This document shows positions 20,201 through 27,388 of a DNA stretch of 64,000 bases, one piece after another. Source of the stretch: Kalmanozyma brasiliensis GHG001 (Eukaryota > Basidiomycota > Ustilaginomycetes > Ustilaginales). The notes under the pieces were generated by a model. That model was given only the letters and a program-made list of their open reading frames with translations. It made no database searches and was not told the origin of the DNA. Made by a program: the position numbers and the translations under genes. The DNA is taken from NCBI RefSeq assembly GCF_000497045.1, contig NW_015961988.1, positions 744,001-808,000 of the forward strand. Reading direction: 5' to 3'. The stretch's first letter is position 1; each line of letters begins with the position of its first letter.

Positions 20201-23200
20201 TGGCGTAGATCTCACCCAAGTTGGCCGTCATCACGTCAGTCGAGTCGGCCGACCTGGGCAGCACGACGATGGGCGTCTTGACAAGGATGTCGTAGTGCAT
20301 CTTGTCGACGCGCTCCTGGAGCTGCGATGCTTGATTGGAAGCTGCGAGCGTGGCCGCATCGTACACGGCCTTCATCTGCGCAAACTTGCTGAAGAACTGC
20401 AGCAGGTCACGGATGGGCTCTTCCACGAACGTGAACTTGAGCGAGCCGGATCGCAGCCAGATGGACGAGTCATAGCCAGGGTACGAGGCTTCGTCCGCTT
20501 CGTCAAAGGTCTCGTAGGTGAAGTCGGCCAGCTCGTCGCCTTGGATGCTGAGCAGCTTCTTGAAGTGCGGATCCGCGACGCTGCGCTTGGCATTGTCGTA
20601 CAGAAGCAGCGAGCCGAGACGCGCAGCCACACGGATGGTGTTTCCACGCAGCATGACGGCGACATCGGCTGTGGACAGGGTGAGCGTTGCCAAGAGACTG
20701 CCGTCGTTGTTGAGACGGAGCACGATCGAGTTGAGCTTAACGCGGACACGCAGCTTCTCCTTTCGCTCCGAGTCTCCTCCACTTGTGACGGCTTGCATGT
20801 TCGCATTCGACTCGGAGGGTCGAATGGAGGGTCCTCTTGATGTCGCGTCACTGGGTCGGCGCTCCGACGAGCGACTAGGACGACGCTGCTGTTGCTCTTC
20901 GGACGACTGTGACGAAGGCGAGGGCTCGTCTACCGAGACGAACGTGGTCATGATCCAATCATAGACGGCCAAGACACTGACGCGCGTCAGCATCACATTG
21001 ATGGTGGAGAGCTCGACATTGACCGTCTGGTCGATGCCCTCGTACTTGGTCATGAACTCGGGCGACTCTGGACTGACGCGCGTGTATCGCACACGGACCA
21101 GATCGCGCTGCTCGGAGGGCGATGCCGCGCCGGACGAAGCGGTCGAGTCGCCTGTCGCGGATCGTGTCATGCTGTCGCGGACATGCTTGGACGTGATGAG
21201 GTGGCGGAACTGTGCGCCTTGATCCACAATCTTGTCTTCGAGCTCGAGACTGCGGAGGCCCACATCGACGTCCATGTGGTACGGATAGACCGCCAGGTGC
21301 AGCAGGAAGCCTTCGAAGCGAGCATCGACCAACAGACGATCTGGCTGCGAGGGGTCGGTGGCGGATCTGTAGATCGAGCCCTGGAGCGAGTCGACGACAA
21401 ATTCGAGCTCGAAGGTCTTCTGATGCGCATTGATCTTGTCGACCGTGGGATCCTCGGCGTCCTGAAACTCGTCCTTACCGTCATCCTCGTCCGGTCCAGC
21501 GTCCACGATGTATTCGTCTTCGCCGCGCAGCTGCCCTGCAAGTCGCTGACGGCGGGCTTTGTTGAGATCGAGGGTCTCGGAAGGTCGGCCACGAGCACGC
21601 CGCGATTTGGAATCTGCCGTGTCTTTGTCATCGTCACCATCGTCACCATCGTTGTCATCCTCAGCATCGTCGTTCTGCCGTGATCTGCTGATTGCCACCG
21701 GCTCGAGCTCCTCTTCGATGGCACCCAGACCAGAGGTAGGCGAGCTATCTGTCGCGTCGTCAAAGTTGGGGATGGCGACTTCGATGATGCGCATGAGCGT
21801 CTTGTACTTTCGGTCGGAAAAGTTGACGCGCAGCGTCGGCAGATGACCCGTGATCTTGAACTTGGTCAAGTTGGGAGCTGAAGCGAGGATCGAGTTGTGC
21901 ACTGTAAAGTCCAAGTTGATGCGCTCTAGCAGGTGCAGGCCATGGTCCGTCGAGTTGGAGTGAAGCCCCTTCATGCACGAGTCGATGTCGTTGCCCATGA
22001 CGAGCTGGGCTGATTCGAGCTTGACAAAGAAGCGGTCGTACATGAGGTCCTCGAGCTGTCGGTAGTCTTCTGCTGTGTAAGCGTGGTTTTGCTTGGAGCG
22101 CACCGTGTCGAGCGCCTTCTGATCGGCAAGCACCGAGCGGACGGCGATGCGACCAGCATCGAGTACCATGTGCTGGCACTTTTTGGTGGTGACGTCTTCC
22201 GGCACGATGATGATGGGTGCCTTGATGTCGACGACCATGTCGATGGTCTTGTGGTTCTGCAGCGCGTTCTCCAGACCGGCCCGCGTCTCTTTGCGGATGC
22301 CTTCGATGGTCTCGCTGGCGACGTCGATGAGCGCACCGATGAGCTCGAGCTCGCTTTCTGGTGGTTTGAAGAAGCGCACGATCGACTCGACCAAGCCGCG
22401 ATGGTAGATGATCTCCATCGATCGCATCTTGAGCGTCAATGCATTGTCGGCACGGTCGTCGAGCGGCTTGAGCTCGTACTTGGCGTAGAAGAAAGGATTG
22501 TCGGGATCGCTCTCCTCCTCGACTTCTTGCTCGATGCGCTTGAGATCGCCTCCATTGGAGTTCTGACGGCTCGGATTATCGAACTCTTCGTCTTTGACAC
22601 GCACGACTTGTGGGTAGAGCGAGTTGGGCGTGGTACCATCGTAGACACGCAGACCGCCGAGGGCCACGGCGGCTTCGAGGTTCTCGTGCCGTTGAATGAC
22701 GTTGGCTTGCAGCGAGTCAAACACAAGCGAGAGAATGTCGGTGCCTCGAGCGTGGTCCTTGAGTGCGACGGATCCCGTCTTGAGCTTGGTGATGAGGCGC
22801 AGATGCATGGCATCCCTCGGTGCATCGACAGCCTGTGTGAGGGATGTGGCGCTGGCTTCCTCGTCCCATTCGATGGCATCGTAGAGCTCCTTTCGCTGCT
22901 GTTCGTTGAGCACGCCGTTCTCTTGATCTTGGTGCTGTTGATGGCCGCCTCCACCCCAGATCCAGCCGAGCCATCCGCCTCCGCTGTTTCTCTTGTTGTG
23001 ACCGTCATTGCCGGTGCCGCCGTGATCGAGGTCTTCCTTCTTGGCTGCTAGCCTCTCTTTGCGAAGGTCGTGCCGCGCTATGGACCGGTAGAAGCGGATG
23101 TCTTTGTAGTCGAGCTTCTTCTCGAGCTCCTCCAGTCGTGAACCGCTGTCGCTCTGTGCAATGGCAACTCCCGCTTGGTTCTGATTCGCCTTCTGCACGC

Positions 23201-24320
23201 TGCGCTCCTTTTGCTTGAAGAGCTCGACGTACTCTTTGCGGTCATCGCGTCGCTGACGGAAGTAGTCCCATGTCCAGACGCGATGTCGCTCGTGTACCTC
23301 GTTGAGGATGGCATTTCCTGCGAAGCGGAGGAGTGCTCGGGGTCGGTTCTCCTCGAGCTGCTGGGGAGTGGGACGGAATCTGCGATATTGAGCTTGACGT
23401 GTGTAGAAGTGGAAAAGATCGGCGACCGAGATGACGTCGCGGTACTGCTCGTCATCGAGGGCGAAGCCAAGCTCTTCGAATAGGAGCTGTGCATCCATCT
23501 TGGGCACTTCCGAGGTCATCTTTTTGCGCATCACGAGTCTGCCTGCACCCGAGACGGGCTTGAGAATGTACTGGTGGCTCGGGGTGGCTCCATCACGAGC
23601 GATCAGGGCGCTGAACTTCTTTTGCGCTTCCGAGATCTCATGACCAGCGAGCGACTCGGAGTCTGTGTCCCAGTAGACCGAGAGCGACTCGAGACGTGCG
23701 AGCTTGTGGATACCATCTCCGCTGTTCTGAATGAAGGTGGGGTTCCAGTTGGCGTCGGTGGACACGGCAGAGAACTCGGCCAGGGTGATACCGGCAGAGA
23801 AGGGATGTTCTGGGTTGGACAGACTGTCCTCGTATCGGATGTGAATGTTGCGGACGGTGAACTGCAAGTTGTCGACAATCTTGGTGATGAGCGAGCTGGT
23901 GAAGGATTGGTTCTTTTGCTCGTCCTCGCTCGACATGCCTACGCCTTGACCGCTGCCGAGAAGCTCCGCGTTGGCGAGCTTCTCTTGCTTTGCGGCTTGA
24001 GCTCGCTGCGCCTCTTCCTCTTCGTCGACCTCGACACTGCTGTTCTTGGGTGCAGCGAGCAGGTAGACATTTTCGACGAGGATGCGGACGGGCTTGCCTT
24101 TGAGATTGGACCAGGGGATGGAAAGGGTGAGGTCGCCGAGGTAGCCCTCCTTGACGTCTATGGGGAGTCGGAACTTGTCGAGAGCGGATGTCTTGAGGCG
24201 AAGATTGCGAAGCTTGACATCTCCGGACCAGATCCCGACATTGAGCTGACTCGTGTTGAGGCCGTCGACATAGGCTGCCAGGACCCTGTTGAGGACCGTG
24301 GCCAAGACACCTTCCAGCAT
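14286..24320 (-). CDS. VPS13: VPS13, bridge-like lipid transfer protein
   Basis: 3344 aa in a single uninterrupted exon. The N-terminal chorein domain is diagnostic (MLEGVLATVLNRVLAAYVDG, then LNVGIWSGDVKLRNLRLK, residues 1-110). Long beta-rich groove repeats follow, interrupted by acidic/Ser-rich loops near 900-1000, 1150-1220 and 1540-1600. The VAB/SHR-BD adaptor-binding region spans about 2050-2650, with repeated Asn-bearing strands (VENLLPYDIQYRIF, INQSGLPFALK, VRNNLTEPLNLRE, LRNESDYTVQF). The ATG2-like C-terminal helices include YGITAGANSFFTSVASG and GVGKGLVGAITKPAVGVFD, and a PH-like domain ends the protein (VMWEVPLSDLSSISLEKEGI onward). Yeast Vps13 is 3144 aa. It moves phospholipids at contact sites among mitochondria, vacuole, endosome and ER, and acts in sporulation membranes. 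The gene is divergent from the 161-aa gene. Confidence 0.97.
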   Translation of the reverse strand: MLEGVLATVLNRVLAAYVDGLNTSQLNVGIWSGDVKLRNLRLKTSALDKFRLPIDVKEGYLGDLTLSIPWSNLKGKPVRILVENVYLLAAPKNSSVEVDEEEEAQRAQAAKQEKLANAELLGSGQGVGMSSEDEQKNQSFTSSLITKIVDNLQFTVRNIHIRYEDSLSNPEHPFSAGITLAEFSAVSTDANWNPTFIQNSGDGIHKLARLESLSVYWDTDSESLAGHEISEAQKKFSALIARDGATPSHQYILKPVSGAGRLVMRKKMTSEVPKMDAQLLFEELGFALDDEQYRDVISVADLFHFYTRQAQYRRFRPTPQQLEENRPRALLRFAGNAILNEVHERHRVWTWDYFRQRRDDRKEYVELFKQKERSVQKANQNQAGVAIAQSDSGSRLEELEKKLDYKDIRFYRSIARHDLRKERLAAKKEDLDHGGTGNDGHNKRNSGGGWLGWIWGGGGHQQHQDQENGVLNEQQRKELYDAIEWDEEASATSLTQAVDAPRDAMHLRLITKLKTGSVALKDHARGTDILSLVFDSLQANVIQRHENLEAAVALGGLRVYDGTTPNSLYPQVVRVKDEEFDNPSRQNSNGGDLKRIEQEVEEESDPDNPFFYAKYELKPLDDRADNALTLKMRSMEIIYHRGLVESIVRFFKPPESELELIGALIDVASETIEGIRKETRAGLENALQNHKTIDMVVDIKAPIIIVPEDVTTKKCQHMVLDAGRIAVRSVLADQKALDTVRSKQNHAYTAEDYRQLEDLMYDRFFVKLESAQLVMGNDIDSCMKGLHSNSTDHGLHLLERINLDFTVHNSILASAPNLTKFKITGHLPTLRVNFSDRKYKTLMRIIEVAIPNFDDATDSSPTSGLGAIEEELEPVAISRSRQNDDAEDDNDGDDGDDDKDTADSKSRRARGRPSETLDLNKARRQRLAGQLRGEDEYIVDAGPDEDDGKDEFQDAEDPTVDKINAHQKTFELEFVVDSLQGSIYRSATDPSQPDRLLVDARFEGFLLHLAVYPYHMDVDVGLRSLELEDKIVDQGAQFRHLITSKHVRDSMTRSATGDSTASSGAASPSEQRDLVRVRYTRVSPESPEFMTKYEGIDQTVNVELSTINVMLTRVSVLAVYDWIMTTFVSVDEPSPSSQSSEEQQQRRPSRSSERRPSDATSRGPSIRPSESNANMQAVTSGGDSERKEKLRVRVKLNSIVLRLNNDGSLLATLTLSTADVAVMLRGNTIRVAARLGSLLLYDNAKRSVADPHFKKLLSIQGDELADFTYETFDEADEASYPGYDSSIWLRSGSLKFTFVEEPIRDLLQFFSKFAQMKAVYDAATLAASNQASQLQERVDKMHYDILVKTPIVVLPRSADSTDVMTANLGEIYAKNTFAIRDNKEAITKIEAGLRHIRLASRLRYGSQEYHVQMIDDVNISLDMIQSDRASAPAGTASDSPETQMVAKMSDVHIKLTEAQYCFVMELTQSIPRAFAGLAEEATESDDGSTAVSSPVTASQPAPSTTATKSRSASGQLPSTPSQGKPASGAPGKAGDAATPPKKGPGVDMLPELGTVVHTEDGDTPVYTSLDMFFDVNSIQLELFTSAATGQETLYNAQLARFSINGSEVKLKMLSDSSMEAEVALKTFTVTDQRPDKDTKFREIVPAVKHDGHQFMMSYSVSGGDDGSALALITVDSPKVIFSLDPVFALLNFFMSAFPDTPPADENTERAMAGNAVSAAPPPATSTKQDADPNAPKPPAAAAAGTLAFRVNVVDPTIILLAAPERHDTEAIVLSIKQVLMSQQGIMALKVDQFGMFMCRMHRPKDTLRLLDNFDLAMSMDSRISETSSLTSIEVDVEPLVLRVSIRDILMIQSVVNKAIELSSQQSSAAAAAGSGQSDAKSIASSQRRQASMASTSNTIDSLTTKPVKPTLDDTSSTSEGKRPQRIEDAELVMAKESLRADFAGLQIILISDAHSLPMLDLNVSKFAVDVRDWSGDMHASTFVDLYINYYNLSRSHWEPLIDPWGVQFHMETSTAPSRFNATISSKKRLELNITTTLIETGLAAMNLINEVDLQDLQQRNRAPFVVQNRTGYRISLWPEHGDRERKSKPSAQHLDDGQDMPWRFDDWKSMRENIHESGSNRLSLQIDGMPWERLRHISVDREGEYMLTLRPKLDKVAHRVQYEVKLQNNVKYITFRSSFKIENKTLIPVEMVILDHEGNVTDQIRRIGPGEDCPVPIEAAYHCRVKIRPDPGFEYDWCQESLNWQDLVKKSTWTLTCRAHDASEAPFRFQSFAIYDRQDPNSRTYPRLTLRLRAPVEVENLLPYDIQYRIFDKNLNHNWSSYLRKGGISPIHVVEISHLLLLSVDIQSSCFSPSEFAIIATDNPDDFPVEKVMTLADAENLKLNLRLHYSKHPDSGGAFKVQIYSPYIFINQSGLPFALKTKSWLGSAKLVAGQDQTGISAETRKTPEPFLFSHNSNDRRNRVLMRVGDSQWSKPLSFEAIGSETEVVIPSASRNEEIHVGLTVEDGLGKFKLSKVVKLTPRYLVRNNLTEPLNLREAGAADFVSVEPGQRVPLHFLRVGATRQMTLAYPGINNKWTAPFNIEDIGSVFLRIAKTGQHQHLIKAEVLLEGPTIFISLSLEEGPWPYMLRNESDYTVQFMQATERVDESGSGRSIDETVGKRYELKPRSKMKYAWDYPAAPNKMIKLVVHGRERNVNILEIGSLLPFKFPAPDGGGVRVMAIDVRADGPQQTLVLSNYKEEYSNFKLKRQNSTFSRSDTVSSVNSKDAGFVAVDVDTNILTAYNLEFEGVGISLINQNIQELAYVSFRGLELHYTESEVTTAVNVICKWIQIDNQLFGGLFPIVLYPTVLPKDGKDLEVHPTLQASVIMLKDETHGVTHIKYASVLLQEITAELDEDFLFALYEFSKFEGAAWQLEAEKETDFIEHPREVPEPSGLQSQSDDIYFEILHLQPISLNLSFMRTERVNGDDKVSSRNPLIFLFNALTMALGNVNEAPVRLNALVIENVRLSTAVLQQRIVYHYTQGFLLQLYRVLGSADFLGNPVGLFNNVSSGVADIFYEPYQGLVMHGNRELGLGIARGASSFVKKTVFGLTDSVSKVTGSIGKGLAAATMDKEFQSRRRMTRFRNKPRHALYGITAGANSFFTSVASGFEGLALRPLEGAERGGAGGFLKGVGKGLVGAITKPAVGVFDLASNVTEGVRNTTMVFDQNDIDRVRLPRYIAADGIVRPYSDREALGQTWLKNVDNGRLMKDSYVAHVDVGSQEGDAVIMLTVSRILYIRTMRLKVMWEVPLSDLSSISLEKEGIALVLRGGVSGPFLHLPDVSTRNWLFKQISKVVQAYNASRQS

Positions 24321-25245
24321 GGTGCCAATTTGTCAGAGTAGCGATCCGCTTGGTGCTTTGCAGGGAATGATGAGCACTCGGAAGGCCAGGCAGCTCGATG
24401 GGCCGTTCAGAGGGGGCGGTGTACGTTGTTCATAGATAAGTCGACAGCGCGCTGTAGCAGCCGTGAAGGACAGTGATAAAGATCGGGATGCCTGCTGAAC
24501 AGGGGCCACAGCAGGTCGTGCCAGACTGTCGATACCGTGATACAAGGTGGTGGCAAGCAATCGGGTCAAGACGAGGCTCTTGGATCGCTGTCGAGATGAT
24601 GATAGAGGAGGAGGAGGAGAGCTCAGTTGACTGATTGGATCGTGCGTCGTCTCGGTGTCTGAGCGGACCCTTCGATGGAGAACCCAAAAAAAGAAATATA
24701 TGAATAATAAAATTGAATTAACGGATCGAGCCCCTTTTGGCTCTGGGTTCTCAAGGCTGGAATGCATGGCTCAGCTGAGCGTGGCTTGCGATCTCATCTC
24801 AGCCAGGTGCAGACGGTGCTGCTTCGATCGGCTGCGAAGTGACGTCGGAACGCGACAGACACAGCAACGTGGAATTTTAAAAAGATTGTTAGAGTTGGCA
24901 CGCAGTCTCGCATTGCATTCATATCAACTCGCTATGGCCAAGACACTGTCACGGCTACGAGATTGGTGGCTAGCTCAGGTTGACGCTAGTCAGTCCATCC
25001 CATGCTTCTCATCTGAAAAAAAGACCCAGGGGTACTATTAAGATCGAGTTTGTCTATGACAGCCAGTGTGAACGGCTTGTGTGGTCTATGAACGGTGCGT
25101 TGGCGGATCAACTTGGGCCTGCTTTGGCCAATGCGCTGGGTTAGGATTGAGAGCATGGTCAGATAGGTGGACACCTCCTCACACGCTCTTGTCTTGCACG
25201 TTGCATCTGACATCCAACATCCTCTTCTCCTTGACACCTTCCGAA
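24321..25245. promoter_or_regulatory. Divergent intergenic, VPS13 / 161-aa gene
   Basis: 925 bases between two divergent starts. It includes an AT-rich block (about 24684-24721, with AAAAAAAGAAATATATG) that is the least GC-rich patch nearby and a plausible nucleosome-poor promoter core. No coding sequence recognised. Confidence 0.45.
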
Positions 25246-25731
25246 ATGTCGATCAATTGGACCGGAAGCGGCAGCTTTGCTCTGAGTCGACAGCGACGAC
25301 GGCAAGAGAAGCTACGACAGCATTATCCCTACCGAACCCCTGTCTATCATGACGACGCGCAGGACGACGGTTGGCTAAGGAACATTCGAGACGGCTACAC
25401 TGCGCCTTTTGAAGATGCTTCGTCGCCACCGCCGCAATTCACCCATGACTCTGCGAGTGCGAATGCAAATGAGGAGAAGGCCATCGAGTGCAGATCGACT
25501 CGAGAGACGACAGGGCCACCTGAACGACAGTACGAGCAGCCTGTCCGAGCCCCTCGATCGCAGATCCAGTCCTTTGACGAGCTTCGCCGCTGGTTGCTGA
25601 GCCAGCCGAACTGGGTAGGTGCACAGAAGCCGTCAAATGGCTTGACAACGTCCGCCAAGAAGAAGAACGAGTCCAATGGCGCTCAATCCAAGCCCGCTCC
25701 CATGTTGGATAGTAGCAGCCACTCGAAGTAG
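25246..25731 (+). CDS. Hypothetical 161-aa protein
   Basis: I do not recognise this family. I chose the ATG at 25246 (MSINWTGSGSFALSRQRRRQ) because the open frame further upstream is leader-like. The N-terminus has a basic stretch, RQRRRQEKLRQHYPYRTPVY. The middle is low-complexity and rich in Ser, Pro, Asn and Glu. Residues about 103-130 form a more ordered patch, RAPRSQIQSFDELRRWLLSQ followed by PNWVG. No signal peptide or membrane segment is seen. The last 49 bases overlap, in antisense, the 3' end of the methyltransferase gene. Coding status is likely but rests only on composition and an intact frame. Confidence 0.55.
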   Translation: MSINWTGSGSFALSRQRRRQEKLRQHYPYRTPVYHDDAQDDGWLRNIRDGYTAPFEDASSPPPQFTHDSASANANEEKAIECRSTRETTGPPERQYEQPVRAPRSQIQSFDELRRWLLSQPNWVGAQKPSNGLTTSAKKKNESNGAQSKPAPMLDSSSHSK

Positions 25732-26882
25732 TCTTGTCCCGACGAGGCTTCTATGGTCATAACAGTCACTCCGTCTGGACCCTGACGAGGCCTCAGACGC
25801 TTGCCCTGCATGAGCTCGCTATCGCTCTCCGGCGCTAGACATCCGATCGTGTCCCTTCTTCGATGTCCCACGAAAACGAACAGCTCTTGATCCGAAGTTG
25901 CTGGTGCGCCATAGTCTTGACCCTCCGAACCGAAGCGATGACAATCCGATTCCGTCCTTTCTTCTGCGTCCTGTGCTGTGGTGGGGCCGTTTGTTCGAGG
26001 GATCGACCGGCAGTCGACAGCCTGAAAGTCGAACCAAGAATCGAGAGCAAACCAGAAAGGCTGCTCTTTGATCAAGGAGCGAATCTTGTATGAGATGATG
26101 AGCTCTGGTCCCGAGCTGTTTGAAGGGTATCTTGACCTCGCGGCGGACCCGTACGAGGAGAGCGATATGATGGACCTCAGCAGTAGCGGCAAAAGTTCGG
26201 GAAAGTAGACCAGATCAGAACACAGGATGTGTGAGATTGGATTTGCTTCAGCCGCCTTGACGTCGTTGGATGCGAGCGATTGCAGCTCCGAGATGAGCGA
26301 TTCAGCATGAGCGTCGTTGCCCCAGGCCAAGCTGCGTACGCGTACGTCCAAGAGCTCCGTGGCTTGTTTGTATCCGGCTCGGGCTACGTTTCGTTCCATC
26401 AGAGGTACGACGTTTTCCAGATCCGTCAGCACGAGTGTCGCCTTCGAAGACTTGCTGCCGGTTTCCGTGGCATGTTGCTGAAGCTGTCGTGCAAGATGCA
26501 AGGAGCCGTATCCAGCCCCGGATCCAAGCTCGACGATTGTCAAGGGTTCGTCACTGGTCGTGTTGAAGAGGGAGCAAGGCGGGTCGAACTCGAGCTCGCC
26601 AGGCACCTGTTGGGCTGGGCGAAGATATCGTGCAAGCAGATACGCAGCTTCCCAGATTCTTCCTGCTATGCCGAATGCTTGGATGTCCTCGACCGTGTCT
26701 TGCTCCCACGAGGCTGTCTGGGCCGAACTTGAAGCTTCTCCATCTGTCTCTGGCCCGGAATGTCGGTCCTGAGCAGCTTTTGTCGGACCACTGTCGGGTT
26801 CGGAATGCCTTTGCGAGCTGCTTGGATGGATTCGAAGACCGTGAGGAAAGTTGGGATCTCCGCTACGATCAGCAGCGTCCAT
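25683..26882 (-). CDS. Class I SAM-dependent methyltransferase, family-16 (METTL21/EFM) type
   Basis: 399 aa. The N-terminal 60 residues are polar and probably disordered. The fold begins with GIAGRIWEAAYLLARYL, the typical G..VWEAA..LA.YL entry of lysine methyltransferase-like family 16. Motif I is LTIVELGSGAGYGSLHLARQ (SAM-binding, E-L-G-S-G), the acidic strand-2 motif is LVLTDLENVVPLMERN, and the motif after strand 4 is ISHILCSDLVYFPELLPLLL. The D-L-V-Y-F sequence resembles the DxxY-type motif of protein lysine methyltransferases such as METTL21, VCP-KMT and yeast Efm proteins. The substrate cannot be read from the sequence. The 3' end overlaps the 161-aa gene on the other strand, and the 5' end is divergent from SEC8. 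Confidence 0.82.
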   Translation of the reverse strand: MDAADRSGDPNFPHGLRIHPSSSQRHSEPDSGPTKAAQDRHSGPETDGEASSSAQTASWEQDTVEDIQAFGIAGRIWEAAYLLARYLRPAQQVPGELEFDPPCSLFNTTSDEPLTIVELGSGAGYGSLHLARQLQQHATETGSKSSKATLVLTDLENVVPLMERNVARAGYKQATELLDVRVRSLAWGNDAHAESLISELQSLASNDVKAAEANPISHILCSDLVYFPELLPLLLRSIISLSSYGSAARSRYPSNSSGPELIISYKIRSLIKEQPFWFALDSWFDFQAVDCRSIPRTNGPTTAQDAEERTESDCHRFGSEGQDYGAPATSDQELFVFVGHRRRDTIGCLAPESDSELMQGKRLRPRQGPDGVTVMTIEASSGQDYFEWLLLSNMGAGLD

Positions 26883-27388
26883 GGTCTCTGCCTGTGGGGC
26901 GCAGGTCTCGAGAGCCTTGATGGTGGTGAAATGGACAAGAAGAAATCATTTTTGGACCTTTGGATAAATTAAGGGTCCAAAAATCACGCCAAAAATCGGG
27001 CCCGAAAAAGGCGGCGGATTGTGGCTGCCGCCGTGGAGTGCTGCTCTGTGACGGCAAAGCGAGTCAACTCAGCCTGCTGGCTGGCTGCCTGCGTTTGGGC
27101 CAACCAACCGCGGCTGAGACCCTCACGCTTTCCACCTTCCTGTCTTGCTCCTCATCCATGACCATCCCATTCTGATGCACGATTCGCTTGTTCAGCACCT
27201 ACACAGCAGCTCTCAGCGACAGCTCTGATCAGCGCGACCACCACAGGAAGCATCATTGGACCTTCTTTGCCCAAACAACAGCCCCCATCCGGTCCATCAG
27301 AGCATCCCGGAACAGGAATCTTCGTGGAGCATGCAATCACCTTCGAATTGAATTATACTGAATCGGGCACGAGCCTCTCGTCGCCATC
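26883..27388. promoter_or_regulatory. Divergent promoter, methyltransferase / SEC8
   Basis: 506 bases with a notable cluster at 26949-27027: an inverted repeat TTTTTGGACCTT...AAGGGTCCAAAAA, two CCAAAAATC copies (26977 and 26989), the palindrome CGGGCCCG (26996-27003), and an inverted CGGCGG/CCGCCG pair (about 27011-27032). It could control either gene or both. Confidence 0.5.
26949..26983. repeat. Inverted repeat in the divergent promoter
   Basis: Left arm TTTTTGGACCTT (26949-26960) and right arm AAGGGTCCAAAAA (26971-26983) are complementary except for one extra base, with a 10-base AT-rich spacer. The right arm runs directly into the CCAAAAATC elements. Confidence 0.7.
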
